Source: Cardinalis cardinalis (taxonomy: Eukaryota; Chordata; Aves; Passeriformes; Cardinalidae). From it: a stretch of DNA of 64,000 nucleotides. A model generated the notes under the pieces. The model saw only the letters and a list, made by a program, of their open reading frames with translations, was not told the DNA's origin and made no database searches. Made by a program: the position numbers and the translations under genes. Positions 11,801 through 23,267 of this stretch are shown one piece after another (the first letter of the stretch is position 1; each line of letters starts with the position of its first letter). The stretch lies in contig JACDOX010000034.1 in NCBI GenBank assembly GCA_014549065.1, positions 4,597,065-4,661,064 of the forward strand, given 5' to 3'.

Positions 11801-13679
11801 AACACAGCCAAACTTTTACAGTCTCAAACAGGAACAGGAATCCACCATGGTTCAAAAAAATCACACTTGCCCATAACCATCCTGTACCAGAAGTTGGGCA
11901 GCATAACGTTTGGAGTCAGACTGTAATTCTGTGTTATATTACAGACTTCAAACACGANGGCAGCTGGATTTCAGAATGGAAGAACTCTGTTCTCCTCTGG
12001 GGACAAACTGCACTTAGTATTATAGTCCAGTCGATAGGTGTTAGGAAAGCAAAACTCACAGATGGTAAATACAATAAATAATTTAGAACACATTAGAGCA
12101 GCGCAGAATCGACATATATGAGAGGAGGAGAAAGAGCATTTCAGGTGAGATTGAATGCAGCGTTGATATGGAGCTTTANTTTGTTGTTGCAGAACAGTGA
12201 AAAAGAAGCCTCTCGGGCTGCTCCTGACCCCTCCCCTTAAAAGACAAACCTAAACCCAACAACCCCCTCCCACCCAGTCANACTTGCTAATAGACAGGAA
12301 AATCCCATAAAACTACTTTGCCTCTCATATTCTAAGTGGAGCCAATTTAATACAGAAAATTCTATCATTAGAGTGACCAACTGTATTCTCACACAAAGAA
12401 AATAAAACCAGTCTGTGACAGCCTAGACCTATAGCATTCACTGTTACAACCTCTGCATTAAAGGCAGAGTATGTCTGGAAAAGCAAAACCACGAGTTTTC
12501 CACAAAATCCATTAGGCAGCTTTGTCAGATGTGTCAGTATTTATGTGTTTCTCATCCAACATGCTCCCTCAGTGCCTGGAGAAGAACACATTGGCTGTTT
12601 TATTTAAGAGGCATTCAGTACTGNATATGGTAGTTGGTATAAAGCTCTACCCTCTGCTCTAAAGACAATTTGATTCTTCAGTTAAGAGCTGGATTCACCA
12701 TTTCACGGCAACCAAGATCTCTCATCCGGTACTGACATCTTCCTATTTTGATGACACCTAAGTTTAGAGGGTGCACATAACCCCTGTTAGCATTAAGAAG
12801 TGGTGACAACAAGGGTCAAGAAACACATCTTTACTCTTCAGGAGGAACATATCAACTCTGGATGCTGATACTGTAAATAAAATCAGTGGCCCTGGTTTAT
12901 CTCTGAATGAACCTCCAAGACAGGAGGTGCTATACAGATCATAGCCTGATCTCAAATAATTATTCTGTTGATGATCCAATATGAAAAATGCTTTCTTTGG
13001 CTGATAACTGGCACTTGCTTCCTTGGAAGCATATTATTTCTGGCTTACTGAAACAAATACTTTTTATTTTTAACTAAGTGTTGAAAATATTTCAAAGAGA
13101 ATTGCAAAGTGAGCCTGTAATACCTGGACCAAATATCCTGGTTTGCAGTAATACTGTTTTGCAGTAATACAGTCTATTTAGGGCTGCCTCAGAAGGCCAC
13201 TCATACTTTAACTACTGCAATATGTCACCACCTTATAAAAGAGAGTGATATCAGCAAACAAAATTGGTACCTTATCATTCCCTGGCACTGGCTGCCTACT
13301 CCCAGGTGGAAGGTGTGATGTTACATTTAAATTTAAAGGATTTGGGTGACTAAAGCTGCCTATGAACTCAGAAGTACAAGACAAACTGATAAATCCATCA
13401 AGGGCAGTACCCTTAACCAAGACAACACACAAATTTGCTGAATTCCACAGGGTTGGGGNATTTGGTGCTGAGCCATAACAACTCTGGAACTGCTAAAATG
13501 CAAACAGCGTATGACTTTGGCCTTTCCAGNTTCCACTACATTTAAAAAAATCCCATCTTTCAGACTGTTATACAGAAGGTCAAAATTAATGAAACCTGTC
13601 AAGATATTTTAAACTGAAATCTTCAGGCACTTTCAAGGTATGTCATTACATATTTCACAATTCATAAGTCAAAACTTGG
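8801..13679. other. Intergenic sequence downstream of YAP1
   Basis: AT-rich unique-looking sequence with short low-complexity runs (TA/CA-rich at 9707-9745). There is a small two-copy 16-17-bp tandem repeat (TTTGCAGTAATAC) at 13142-13170. No coding exon, RNA gene or recognisable transposon seen. The neighbour in human (BIRC3/BIRC2) is not visible. Confidence 0.5.
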
Positions 13680-13697
13680 AAATGAAAATAGTGTGTC

Positions 13698-13703
13698 TTT
13701 ATT
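13698..13703 (-). terminator. Candidate distal poly(A) signal of YAP1
   Basis: The minus strand reads ATCAATAAAGACAC here, a canonical AATAAA hexamer. It is the first AATAAA I found downstream of the YAP1 stop in the minus-strand sense. TG-rich sequence (TTGTG, TATGT) lies 30-80 nt further downstream, as expected beyond a cleavage site. Use of this site is inference. Confidence 0.5.
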
Positions 13704-13935
13704 GATAGTCTGCCACAAATTAATGCATAAAGTTAGCCAAAAATGTATCTGCCATCCGAACATGGCAAGCATTATCTGCAAAAAGTGGATGCTTTCTTCT
13801 AGTAGATACCCAGATGTTCTGTTACCAGGTCTCACTACAGTGCCATTTGCAATTAAAGTATTGTTTTACACAAGCTGCATGATGCTCACCAGAGTCACTG
13901 TCTCTTCATTCCTGCAAGCACACAGACATGTACAC

Positions 13936-13941
13936 TTTAAT
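13936..13941 (-). terminator. Candidate alternative poly(A) signal (ATTAAA)
   Basis: A minus-strand ATTAAA lies about 235 nt upstream of the AATAAA candidate. ATTAAA is the second most common vertebrate poly(A) hexamer. It could give a slightly shorter 3' UTR; there is no direct evidence of use. Confidence 0.25.
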
Positions 13942-14519
13942 GTTAAGCCTTTACTGAAGCCAGTGGAACTCATTTGTCTCTCAGGTGAGCTTGCACACCA
14001 TATTTGCAGAACCGGAGTTTACAACTACAAAAGCAATGACAAGGGGGACAAGAACAGACGCACTACAATAGGCATTCCAAGAATTCAATGCATCTATCTT
14101 ACTGAAGGAAACCATATCTTTACATACTATTGAATGTTAAAAACGAACAAAGATGTTTAAGCACAAAGTATATATTTATACCAAATAAAACAACTGAAAA
14201 AGTATTACATAAAGAAAAATAATGTAACAGAATGTACTTAAGTACCTAGCTTACAGTCATGCTCATATCTAAAAATAACATTGTTAAGTAATATATATAA
14301 TTTTGGACATAATTCTCTAACATACAACATGATTCTGTGATTCTAAATGTGGAGAGTACTTTTTTCCATAATACAGAACACAAATTGTTTTATACAAGCA
14401 CACCTGCTAATTTGTATAAAAAACATGCTTGTAAGTGAAAAGGTCACTGTAGTACTGATTTACCATGTAGTGTTAATCATGTTGAAATTGTCTCTTCTCG
14501 TTTTGCATTGGTGAGCGCC

Positions 14520-14526
14520 AACACTG
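14520..14526 (-). promoter_or_regulatory. Candidate miR-200a/141 seed match in YAP1 3' UTR
   Basis: The minus strand reads CAGTGTT, the target of the AACACUG seed of miR-200a and miR-141. miR-200a is reported to target YAP1 in mammals. Only a seed match is visible, and it matters only if the UTR extends this far. Confidence 0.25.
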
Positions 14527-15130
14527 AATGGTACAATATTTGATCCATATGGTTCACTGACACTGCAGCCTGTTCTCAAGCAGCAGCCCTAGCCGAGTGT
14601 TAACAGTACAGCTCTGTACAGCCCCATCTGTCTGCATATAGTGTATTTAAAACTAACANCTATTACAATTATTACAATGATTTCTGTTTCAATATATACA
14701 TCAGTATAAAATACTACCCAAAACACTTTTGCATTTCAAACAATTTTAACCACTTCATTAAACAATGCATTTGTAGAATTAAAAAAAAATCCAAATTAAT
14801 ATTGATTGCCAACAGTATAGCATCTCTATGGTATGTTTCCTAATAAGTGAGAGAACGGAAATGTCTTAATTAAAATAAGTATCACAAAACATAATTAAAT
14901 GTTAGAGCTGTTCAAGGATTCCCAGTTTGTCAGTATCTACCCTAAGCCATGCTACCCAAATACAGTATAAGCCATTTAGTGTTTCTACAATGAGAATAAA
15001 ACATTCAAATATTAAAGCTGTAACAAACACACAAAAGCAAGGAAAGAGAATTTGTTCTGTACTCATTTCTGTTGTAGTGAGATACAGCATGTCAGGAGTT
15101 TGCACTCAGTGCATCAAATCTGGTTCTGTG

Positions 15131-15833
15131 NATGGACTGGGGAATGAGATGCTGCAGAGCAGTGCTGCACAAAGGGACCTGGGGGTCCTGGTCCGTGGCA
15201 AGCTGAACATGAGCCAGCAGTGCCCTGGCAGCCAGGAGGGCCAACCCTGTCCTGGGGGCATCAGGCACAGCATGGCCAGCAGGGCAAGGGAGGGGATTGT
15301 CCTGCTCTGCTCTGCTCTGGGGCAGCCTCACCTCCAGTGCTGGGGGCAGTTCTGGTGCCAAAATATGAGAGGGATATTGAACTACTGGAGTGTGTCCAAA
15401 GGAGGGCAATGAAGGTGAAGGGCCTTGAGGGGAAGCCACTCTTCATGGCTGAGGTCACTCGGCCTGTTCAGCCTGGAGGAGACAAGGGGAGACCTCGTTG
15501 TAGTCTGCAGCTTCGTCATGAGAGGAAGAGGAGGGACAGGTGAGATCTCTTCACTCTCAAGACCACAGACAGGACCCAAGNGAATGGCCTGAAGCTGAGT
15601 CAGGGGAGGTTTAGGCTGGATATCAGGAAAAGGTTCTTCACCCAGAGGATGGTAGAGCACTGAACAGGCTCCCCAGGGAAATGGTCACTGCACCAGCCTG
15701 GCAGAGTTCAAGAAGCATTTGGACAACACTCTCAGGCAGGTGGTGTGAAACTTGAGGTGCCCTGTGCAGGGGCAGGAGTTGGACTTGATAATCCTGATAG
15801 GTCCCTTCCAACTCAGCTTATTCTGTGATTCTC
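15131..15833 (+). mobile_element. CR1 LINE 3' end, antisense within the YAP1 3' UTR
   Basis: The plus strand carries a GC-rich 5'-truncated CR1: GACCTGGGGGTCCTGGTC, then AAGCTGAACATGAGCCAGCA, ...GAGTGTGTCCAAAGGAGGGC..., TTTAGGCTGGATATCAGGAA, and the typical tail GGTCCCTTCCAACTCAG followed by ATTCTGTGATTCT. It contains the last part of the ORF2 region in broken frames (the open frames of about 60-160 codons here are relics) plus the CR1 3' UTR. CR1 elements do not make a poly(A) tail and usually make no target duplication; none is seen. It lies opposite to YAP1 and relatively intact wording suggests a fairly recent insertion. Confidence 0.92.
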
Positions 15834-18105
15834 TATATGTTATGATAGCTGGATACAACTGTGGAAGACAGTTGAAATAAAATCAACTCTGAATTTCCTT
15901 GCTGTTGTGGTTTTATGTCAGATCATTCAAGTTAGGAAAACTTAGTGTCTTTTTCTTTTCCTGAAGGGAGGGAGAGAGAGGAATTCATAATGAAATTTAA
16001 AAAATGCTGCTAAAATCCCTATCTTGGACACAATAACACTGCTTTAGGAGCTACNGTGCCATTGCACGATATAAGTGGCCTATTAATCACTGAATTATTG
16101 GTGTAGCAGAATACATATCATTGTGAATGTGTTTTAAAAATTATTATTTTAAAACTTGCCTGTATCCCATAACAAGCCATAAAATTTTGTGTTTTTAAAC
16201 ACTAATACATTTATGTAAAATAGTAAATGTACATTTCTAATGGCAAATTCCAAATCTCTGCCTCTGCTGCTTCAGTTTTTAAAATAGGATTTGGTTAAGA
16301 GTTTTCATTCTTTACATCATCCTAAACCAGAATTATTTCTGAAGCATAAAAGAAATCCAAACTGCAATAGTAATATCATGGGGTTTTTTGTTTGTTTTGC
16401 TGATTTGTTCCTAGCTTAAAAAATAATCAGTGTCTTGAAAAAAAATGCAAAACAGTAAACCCCAACAAATCTCTCCTCAGGAGAAGTCCCTGCTAACTGA
16501 GAGTTTTTTTCCAAAACTAAGTTTCACACTTACAGTATCTTTATAGTCATGTTATACACCCTTGAAAATAAAGGCTCACTGTTGTGAATGGTGACAGGCC
16601 CTTAATTATAGAGGTGTTAACTGGTGACACTATTTTTCATCAGAAAAAAACCCAAAAGCCCCACAAAAATTCATAGCTTATATTGAAAGTTTGATTCACG
16701 CTCATTTTGTTCATTTAAAAATACTCTTTGGAAACTTGTGTCAACTCCTGCAGACAACTTAGTGATACATCTTTTCCTGTTAAAATAAAAANGATTCATA
16801 TTCACCTCTACCCCATGCTAAGCTCTACTACTAATATACACTTCATTACCTGCTCATGTCACCATCTAACACATATCTTTACATTCTTCTACATATAGTG
16901 TCCAGGGCTTATTTTTCACCAAACAGAACTTGACAACTATTACACTTAGAAGTTTTTATCGAGAAGTTTTTTGGTGTTCTAGCCTTTTCATTGCAACACA
17001 CAGTGATATTAATAATTCAGAATTTTTGTCCCTGTTAACTTAAGAGAAACTTTTCCATAATTTTTTTCCCATTAAGGGAAAAAAACTCACTTAGAGATCG
17101 AAACTGAAAACCAGAAGCGAGATTAGATGTAATTTTAAAATGGTTCTGCTACTTTAAAATGCATTTAAAATTTGTACACATGACAAAGGACTCTTAACTT
17201 TTACATTGCTGTAATCAGATTCTAATTCAAAGTCTTGCAAATACACATGAAAAATAAGCCACTGGTCATGAAATCTAATGATTACATTCAAAGCTAGCCT
17301 TTAAAAAAATAAAAAAGTTACAGGCAAAACATACTGGTTTATGTACTCACTAGCTTATCAGGCTACAATAAGCATGGTTTAAGTATAAAAAAAAGCAGAC
17401 AATTTAGATTTAAATAAGACTGTGTGAAATCAGAAAATAACCCCTTAGATTTCACTATTAAAAAAAACCCCAGAAAACCTATAATTACTTCCCATCCTAC
17501 AGCTACAGTTAAACCAACTAACAAAAATAATCAAAGTATTTTGAAAAATGGAAGTTACGTTAGAATATGTGGCAACAATCAAAGTTCATATATGTTTCTA
17601 TGTAAAATGACTCATGATTTACTATAACATAAAATACAAATGAGCACTTTGTGGCTAATGCAAGAGCTACTAGTAGGAACACTTAATGCCAAACAGTCTC
17701 TTCAGCCCTCCTTTACGTCGTATCTCCAAATCAGTATTGACTTCTTTTGACCAGATACATCATTTTTGGCTTGTCACCCCAGTATGTCATGTTTTTCCAC
17801 TTGCCACAGGCAGCAGGAGACAACTAGCTGAGCAAACTACAAGCAGTGACATGCAGAAATTAACTCTCAAATCTGAGTACTTAGATAAAATGATACGCAA
17901 GCGCACACTAGGACAAAAGGAATGGCATTCGTCATCCAAAATAGGCTCATCATCCCTCCCCACCCCCCTCCAACAGTAGTTGCAACAGCAATAGAAAAAG
18001 ATCAAGAAGATGTCTGTTCTTCAGAGTCAACTGTGAAAAAAAGTCAGCAATATATAACAGCAGCGATGGACAAGGAAGAGCAAACCCAAACAAACTTGTT
18101 GAGTA

Positions 18106-18112
18106 TTTGTTC
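18106..18112 (-). promoter_or_regulatory. Candidate miR-375 seed match in YAP1 3' UTR
   Basis: The minus strand reads GAACAAA, a 7mer-A1 match to the miR-375 seed, about 120 nt after the stop codon. miR-375 is reported to repress mammalian YAP1. Further copies are at 16706-16712, 16404-16410 and 15051-15057. Seven-base matches are common by chance in AT-rich UTR, so each alone is weak. Confidence 0.3.
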
Positions 18113-18232
18113 ATTTACTTTTTCTGAACACAAGCCAAAGTGCACCACACTGGCTTGTTCTGAACTTCAGATACAGATGTCCTAATCTCCTTAGATCCTT
18201 CACAGATTTAGAATTCAGTCTCCCTGAGGCCC

Positions 18233-18471
18233 CTATAACCAAGTAAGAAAACTCTCTTTATCTAGCTTGGTGGCTGCCAAGACAGATTCCATGTCATTAA
18301 GGATGTCAGAGCTCAAAGCCTCTTGCAGACTTGGCATCAGTTCTTCTCCTTCTATATTCATTCCATCTCCTTCCAGTGTCCCAAGGTCCACATTTGTCCC
18401 TGGAATGGCTTCAAGGTAGTCTGGGAAACGGTTCTGATGGGATGGTATGTTACTTTGGCCGATACTGTCAC
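18233..18471 (-). CDS. YAP1: YAP1 exon 9: C-terminal activation domain, PDZ ligand and stop
   Basis: This terminal coding exon starts after AACTAG/GTGACAG and ends with TAG at 18233-18235. It encodes DSIGQSNIPSHQNRFPDY, an acidic activation segment with LEAIPGTNVDLGTLEGDGMN and EELMPSLQEALSSDIL, and the terminal FLTWL. FLTWL is a class III-type PDZ ligand used in human YAP1 to bind ZO-2 and NHERF proteins and for nuclear entry. From NRFPDY to the stop the protein appears identical to human. The first dozen residues differ (human GDTINQSTLPSQQ as recalled), suggesting weaker constraint there. It is 78 codons plus stop after completing the split Gly codon. Confidence 0.98.
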
Positions 18472-19082
18472 CTAGTTATAACACAAAGATGGATATTAAA
18501 TATACTGGAAGTACCAAACCTACAATTTACCAGGACAACTGGTTAAAGGTTAATCATGTACCTCTTGCATCATACAAGCAGTGCGACTCATAGAAATCCA
18601 TCACAAACCCCAAAGATAACTTGGCTGCATGCAGACGTACAAAGAACATGCCTTTGTTTCCAACTTTCACTCACTGACTCAAATCTTACAGATCTTTGAT
18701 GGCATTTAGCACAATTTAATTTTGACACTTGAAGAAAAAAGACAATACTGAGTCAAATATAGTTTTGGAGTAGTATTAACAACTCTGGATGAGGTACTAT
18801 TCTTAGCTCTGAATAACATTACTTCAAAAAGCAAACACACTTGAATTCCTTATAAAAACAGGAGTGATACTACTTATGAGGAATTTCCCCATCCTCCCAA
18901 TACACTTGATTACAAATATATTTTTTCATAAATCTAATGTTTCTATCTGAGAAATAGGGGAAATAGGAAAAGGTAGAAAACAATGCAAAAAGTATCAGAG
19001 CTTTTCAGAACTGCTTGTTTTCATTGCAAATGGATACAAGTGTATTTGGAAAACACGCATAAAAAATGTACACAAACCAGAC
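18472..19082 (-). other. YAP1 intron 8
   Basis: This 611-bp intron has a GTCTGG donor and an AACTAG acceptor. No repeat or other gene is seen in it. Confidence 0.95.
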
Positions 19083-19195
19083 CTGTATCCATCTCATCAA
19101 CACTGTTCAGGAAGTCATCTGGGGTTCTGGGTACACTGTAACTGCTCATGCTAAGTCCACTATCTGTGCTTTCGTCTCTGGAGTGATATGTTCCA
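19083..19195 (-). CDS. YAP1: YAP1 exon 8: LATS/CK1 phosphodegron and tyrosine site
   Basis: This 113-nt exon completes the Ser codon from exon 7 and encodes GTYHSRDESTDSGLSMSSYS followed by VPRTPDDFLNSVDEMDTG. It contains the HxRxxS LATS consensus (HSRDES) directly before DSGLS, the CK1-primed phosphodegron through which SCF beta-TrCP degrades human YAP1. The SSYSVP tyrosine targeted by Src/Abl-family kinases is also kept. The functional assignments come from human YAP1; the motifs are read directly. The acceptor is TTACAG/TGGAAC and the donor is ATACAG/GTCTGG. The +3 C and +4 T make the donor non-consensus, yet it leads in frame to exon 9. Confidence 0.97.
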
Positions 19196-19829
19196 CTGTA
19201 ACAGAAGATAAGGAGGAAAAAAAATCAGGGTAGAGCACTGAAAAAAAATAAAAGAGATGCTTGTTTTGAACTAATTTATTGGCTTTGAAAACATTGCTAC
19301 CATGAGAAATCCCCTATTCTAATAAAAAACTGAAGCATTTGTTTGCATGAGACACTTGGGTTTTATTTTATGCAGACCTTTTCCAATTAAAATCATATTA
19401 TTTAGATTCAATTAAACTTGATGAGAATGTACCTAAGCAGCTTTAAGAAATGCTCTACTTGTGTTGTGCATAATTTTAATATTTTCACACCCACCCAGCT
19501 AAAACCTTTCGAAGCATATCAGATAATCCATAATGATTATAAAAATAATAGTAATTATGGTGCACCCTTTTATGCTTCCATAAGGATAAAAAAATACTTC
19601 TAACTAATGTTCCCATGTTTAATCAACCACTGAAGTGTATTTTTAGGTCACCGCTGTTATAAATAGTTGGAACTCCTTTAGCAATTCTTCAATTGCTTCC
19701 CACTGCTGCATTACTGCTTGTTCAGTCACACATGTCAAGGCAAGAGAGCACCCAAATATAAATCAAACCCTGGTACAGAAGCCATCCTATAAACAAACCC
19801 TGCTCAGAATGATCTTGCTGACAGAACAG

Positions 19830-20480
19830 TTAACCAAACTGATGGCATGGGGCCTCACATGCCTTCACTTTCTTACTGCCATCTCCTGCCAGTGCAGCAA
19901 GCAAGACCAAGAGAGCCACAGTGGAAAATGTGGGAAGGGGAGGGGAAGTATGCCACTATGTTGAGATTATATAGCATGGTCTTGGTAGCAGGGGTCTGCA
20001 GGGATCACTGTGTGACACAGCAGGAGGAGCTGATCCCATGTCAGTCAGCTGCTTCCAGCTGTCTCCAAAGTAGTCCAGCTGCCCAAAGCTGAGCCCACCA
20101 GTGACAATGGTGGTACCTTCGTCATAACATATTTAAGAAAAGGAGAAAAATGCTGAAGGGCTCCAGGCACCAGAGAAGGAAAAGGAGAAAAATGCTGGAG
20201 GTGCTCCAGNCACCAGAGCAGAGATTCCCCTGCCGCTCATGATACACAGACCATGGTGAGGCAGCTGTGCCCCTGCAGCCTGTGGAGATGCCAGAAATCC
20301 ACCTGCAGTCCCTGGAGGATCCATGCCAGAGTAGGGGGATGCCTGAAGGAAGCTGTGATCCCATGGGAAGCCTGTGCTGGAGCATGCTGACANCACCTGT
20401 GGCCCCATGGTGAGAGGAGCCCATGCTTTGTTGGCAGGAGCAGCAGCCTGCATAAGCGGCTGTTGAGGGCCACCATTACC
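19830..20480 (+). mobile_element. Dispersed avian repeat, probably endogenous-retrovirus/LTR derived
   Basis: This GC-richer block stands out from the intron. It contains GATAACATATTTAAG-like sequence (here CATAACATATTTAAGAAAAG), GTGCTCCAGNCACCAGAGCA, GAGATTCCCCTGC, ACCATGGTGAGGCAG, ATCCACCTGCAGTCCCTGGA and CCTGTGGCCCCATGGTGAGA. I know these phrases as a common bird interspersed repeat with internal degenerate TGCTGGAGCA units, which I believe belongs to an endogenous retrovirus family. I cannot name the family or its orientation with certainty. Overlapping open frames in all three minus frames (20122-20476) reflect its stop-poor GC-rich composition. Edges are approximate. Confidence 0.6.
20138..20218 (+). 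repeat. Two-copy tandem duplication, ~42-bp period
   Basis: AAAAGGAGAAAAATGCTG followed by a CTCCAGGCACCAGAG-type segment occurs at 20138-20175 and again at 20180-20218, with one N and a few substitutions between copies. It lies inside the ERV-like repeat. Confidence 0.85.
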
Positions 20481-23136
20481 TCCCTCGCCCCTGCATCCTC
20501 TGATATTCAGTCTTCACAAAATACTTTCAAAATCTGTATTTCTTCAGGTTATGTATTCTGAGATTCACTGAGAATCCTTACTGATTTTCCATCTGTCATC
20601 CTCAATGAACATCAACTTGATTTACTGTTCAAATTATAATTTGAAGACATACTAATCCTCCTCATGATGTACTTGTGAAGTACTTAGTATACGCCTTTTT
20701 GTCAGGTATGAAGGATCAAAAAATTATGAACAGCTATTCAACATCAGAAGCCAGAAGAATGCTTTTAACCATGTATATAAATATACATATTTGATTTCAT
20801 GAAGACAACTTTGCCACACAAGAAAGGAACCTAACATTTCTTTATAGATAAATCATAAATACTTCTCTATTTTAGACTGATTTAAGAACAGAATCACCAC
20901 ACATTCAATACAATCCTAGTAATTAAACTTAAATAATTTAGAACTTCTGTGAACAAAAAGCTGGTTTACTTTATGGGACAAAATACTAAAAACAGAACTG
21001 AGACTATGCTGAACTAAATCACTCCAGTGGAGAAGGCTTTTCAGCTGTTGGTTTCACTTTTGGAATGTCCAGCACTTCTCTTCAAATCGCTCCTTAATAC
21101 ACATTTCCTCTTTCTTCAGCAAGGATTTGTTCATTTAGTAGTCACACCACCCAAAATTACCACATGCAACTAAACAGCATGACCCAAAATAGAGTGGATT
21201 CTTCTTCAAATAATCATTGTTAAAATATGTGTATACAAAAGAAGAAACACCAGTTTAGGAGTTAAACAGGGAACTACCATCACTACCAGTATAAATCTAA
21301 CNGACAAAAATATATAAACAAGTGTGGCAAATCAAAAGGTGAAATAGTCTAATGAAGTCTGCACTGATGAATATCCCATTTAAAAAAATAAAAAGTCAAA
21401 TATACCATAATGATGGTAAGTACTGAAGATAGCAGGCAGATTCGATTACCCATTTTAAGCCACTACTGAGCATTATCTCAAATTGCTNCAATGTAGTGAT
21501 TCTCTGAGATTTTTTAACGCTTCTATTATNTAGGCAGCAGAAAATATCAAACAACCTAAATTCTGAATAGATAACTCTGGGGCCTAAATTTAGTACTGTC
21601 TCACCAGGAACTTTATATACACCCTATAAAGATAGAAAGGAGCATTTCTTAAAGTCTGAACTTTAACATAAGGCATATCAACAAGACCTTTAGGCCATAG
21701 TCTAAAACTATTGGACTGCTTTCTGAGACAGCAATGCATATTCACAGATGTCCTTTCTTAAAAATCCCTTTCCCACACCCATATAGCAGAATTAAGTGTG
21801 GTGCCACACATACACCAGCCCAGAAGGAGACAAACTTTCAGACCAAAACACAAATTAAGATAATCTCAACTCAAGTCAAATACAAGTTTTCAGTATTTTA
21901 CGGGGTAAGGGCTACATTAAAAAAAACAAATGAAACAACCCAAACATATATGCAACCAGGCAAGCAGTATCTTTCTGCACTTTGCAGTAAATATCAATAT
22001 GCCATAAAATTGCAGAATGCAAATTTGCCCTTTCTAGCTTTTCCCTCTGTTTCTAGTTAATGGCAAAGATCCATCACTTCATATTTTATGTATGTAGACT
22101 CACAACAGATAAACTGCACCAGTCCACTGCCATGGCCATTTGAAACCTAAAGTTGCATTTCCTTCAGGTCAGAAGACAGGTTTTAAAGATGTGAGGACCT
22201 GTATGATGTATGATGGCAACAGCCTTCCAGCAGTTCAAGCTAGAATGTTACTACACCACATTGATACCACCACCTATCTACAGAGGCTTCCCATACGAGA
22301 GCAAGTCAGGTTTAAATTGTCTTGTCTCTTTTATTTCATAGAACAAAGACAGTTGAGGCTCACTGAAGAACACCCTACAGGATGAATTCCATGTAGGATA
22401 ATCCCTCCAGAAAACATCAAGTTTTCTAATCATAATTGTCTGTGTAGGAGATAAATTTTCCCAAAGGGATTACCCAAAATACAGACATCGCTTATCTCAA
22501 GCTGCAGCAGTGTCTCTGAAGTTGTAATGTTTGGTGGGAAGCATTTGCAAGCTGAAATTTGAACAGTATTTCCAACAAAATAAACACTTCAAGTCAGAGG
22601 GATTTAGGAAAAAGTTTTATGAAAGACNAGTCTATATTGTAAGATTCTAAATCTTGAATGAAAACACCCACTTCAAAATAATACAGCATTTAAAATGAAA
22701 CATGCCATTATTTGTAGACCTAACATTAGCAGAGTAAAAATACTGCTAAATACCTCTAGTGGAAGGGAGGGGTGAATGGAGAAACCTTAAAATGAACCTC
22801 AAGCTGTAATCCTAAATGTGCCTCACAGTTCATTTGATCTCACAGTGAGCTATTCACAAATTGAGTCAGTAATTTGAAATGACTGTTAGTCAACAGATTA
22901 TGCAGAGGCAAACATGTTATGACTTTGAATAAAAACCTTCCTACAAGTCTGAACAGACTACTTCCTCCCACAGGAGACAGCTTTTAATCTTCAGCTTTTA
23001 CTAGACTTGCCATTTAAGGAAAGATTCATTTACAGCTGTGGCTCTTGGCACAGACAGATGTTCAAAATAAACTATTACATGTACCAAACAGAATTTTAAA
23101 TCAAATTTCTTTCCTCTAGTAGCTATTCCTACAAAC

Positions 23137-23267
23137 CTGTTAAGAAAGGGATCAGAACTATTTGTAGTCATTGTTCTCAGTTCCTGAGACATTCCAGGAG
23201 ATGACACGGGGTTTTGAGATCCACCGTCTTGTTCCATTGTTGGAAGCTGGCTACGGAGAGCCAATTC
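23137..23267 (-). CDS. YAP1: YAP1 exon 7: end of zipper and start of activation domain
   Basis: This 131-nt exon starts in phase 0 with ELALRSQLPTMEQDGGSQ, continues NPVSSPGMSQELRTMTTN, and ends SSDPFLN plus the first two bases of a Ser codon. It completes the heptad-like leucines (ELALRSQL) and opens the Ser/Thr/Gln-rich acidic transactivation region. The acceptor is TTCTAG/GAATTGG and the donor is AACAG/GTTTGT. Met replaces Leu (SQLPTLEQ in human) and Ser replaces Thr in GGSQN; otherwise it matches human as I recall it. Reading through the donor would add a few residues and then a stop, so the donor, not the longer open frame, sets the exon end. Confidence 0.97.

Larger units (their letters stand above)
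13680..18232 (-). other. YAP1: Probable YAP1 3' untranslated region
   Basis: After the YAP1 stop codon the minus strand is AT-rich and non-coding, with no clear splice or coding signal, down to an AATAAA at 13698-13703. Human YAP1 has a 3' UTR of over 3 kb, so about 4.5 kb including a 0.7-kb CR1 insertion is reasonable. Candidate microRNA seed matches occur (see separate entries). The extent is inferred: ATTAAA at 13936-13941 is an alternative end, and without transcript data the mature terminus is unknown. Apart from the CR1 the stretch holds no gene I can support. Confidence 0.6.
19196..23136 (-). other. YAP1 intron 7
   Basis: A GTTTGT donor and TTACAG acceptor bound this 3.9-kb intron. 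It contains the GC-richer dispersed repeat at about 19830-20480; the rest is AT-rich and featureless. Confidence 0.95.

Noticed and set aside
14927..15660. Overlapping open frames on both strands up to 161 codons
   Set aside because: They lie in the GC-rich CR1 insertion and its flank; broken frames of a truncated LINE.
20122..20476. Three overlapping minus-strand open frames of 79-106 codons
   Set aside because: All sit in the ERV-like dispersed repeat; low stop density reflects composition.
23001..23264. 87-codon minus-strand open frame as a complete protein
   Set aside because: It is YAP1 exon 7 read through its donor into the intron.
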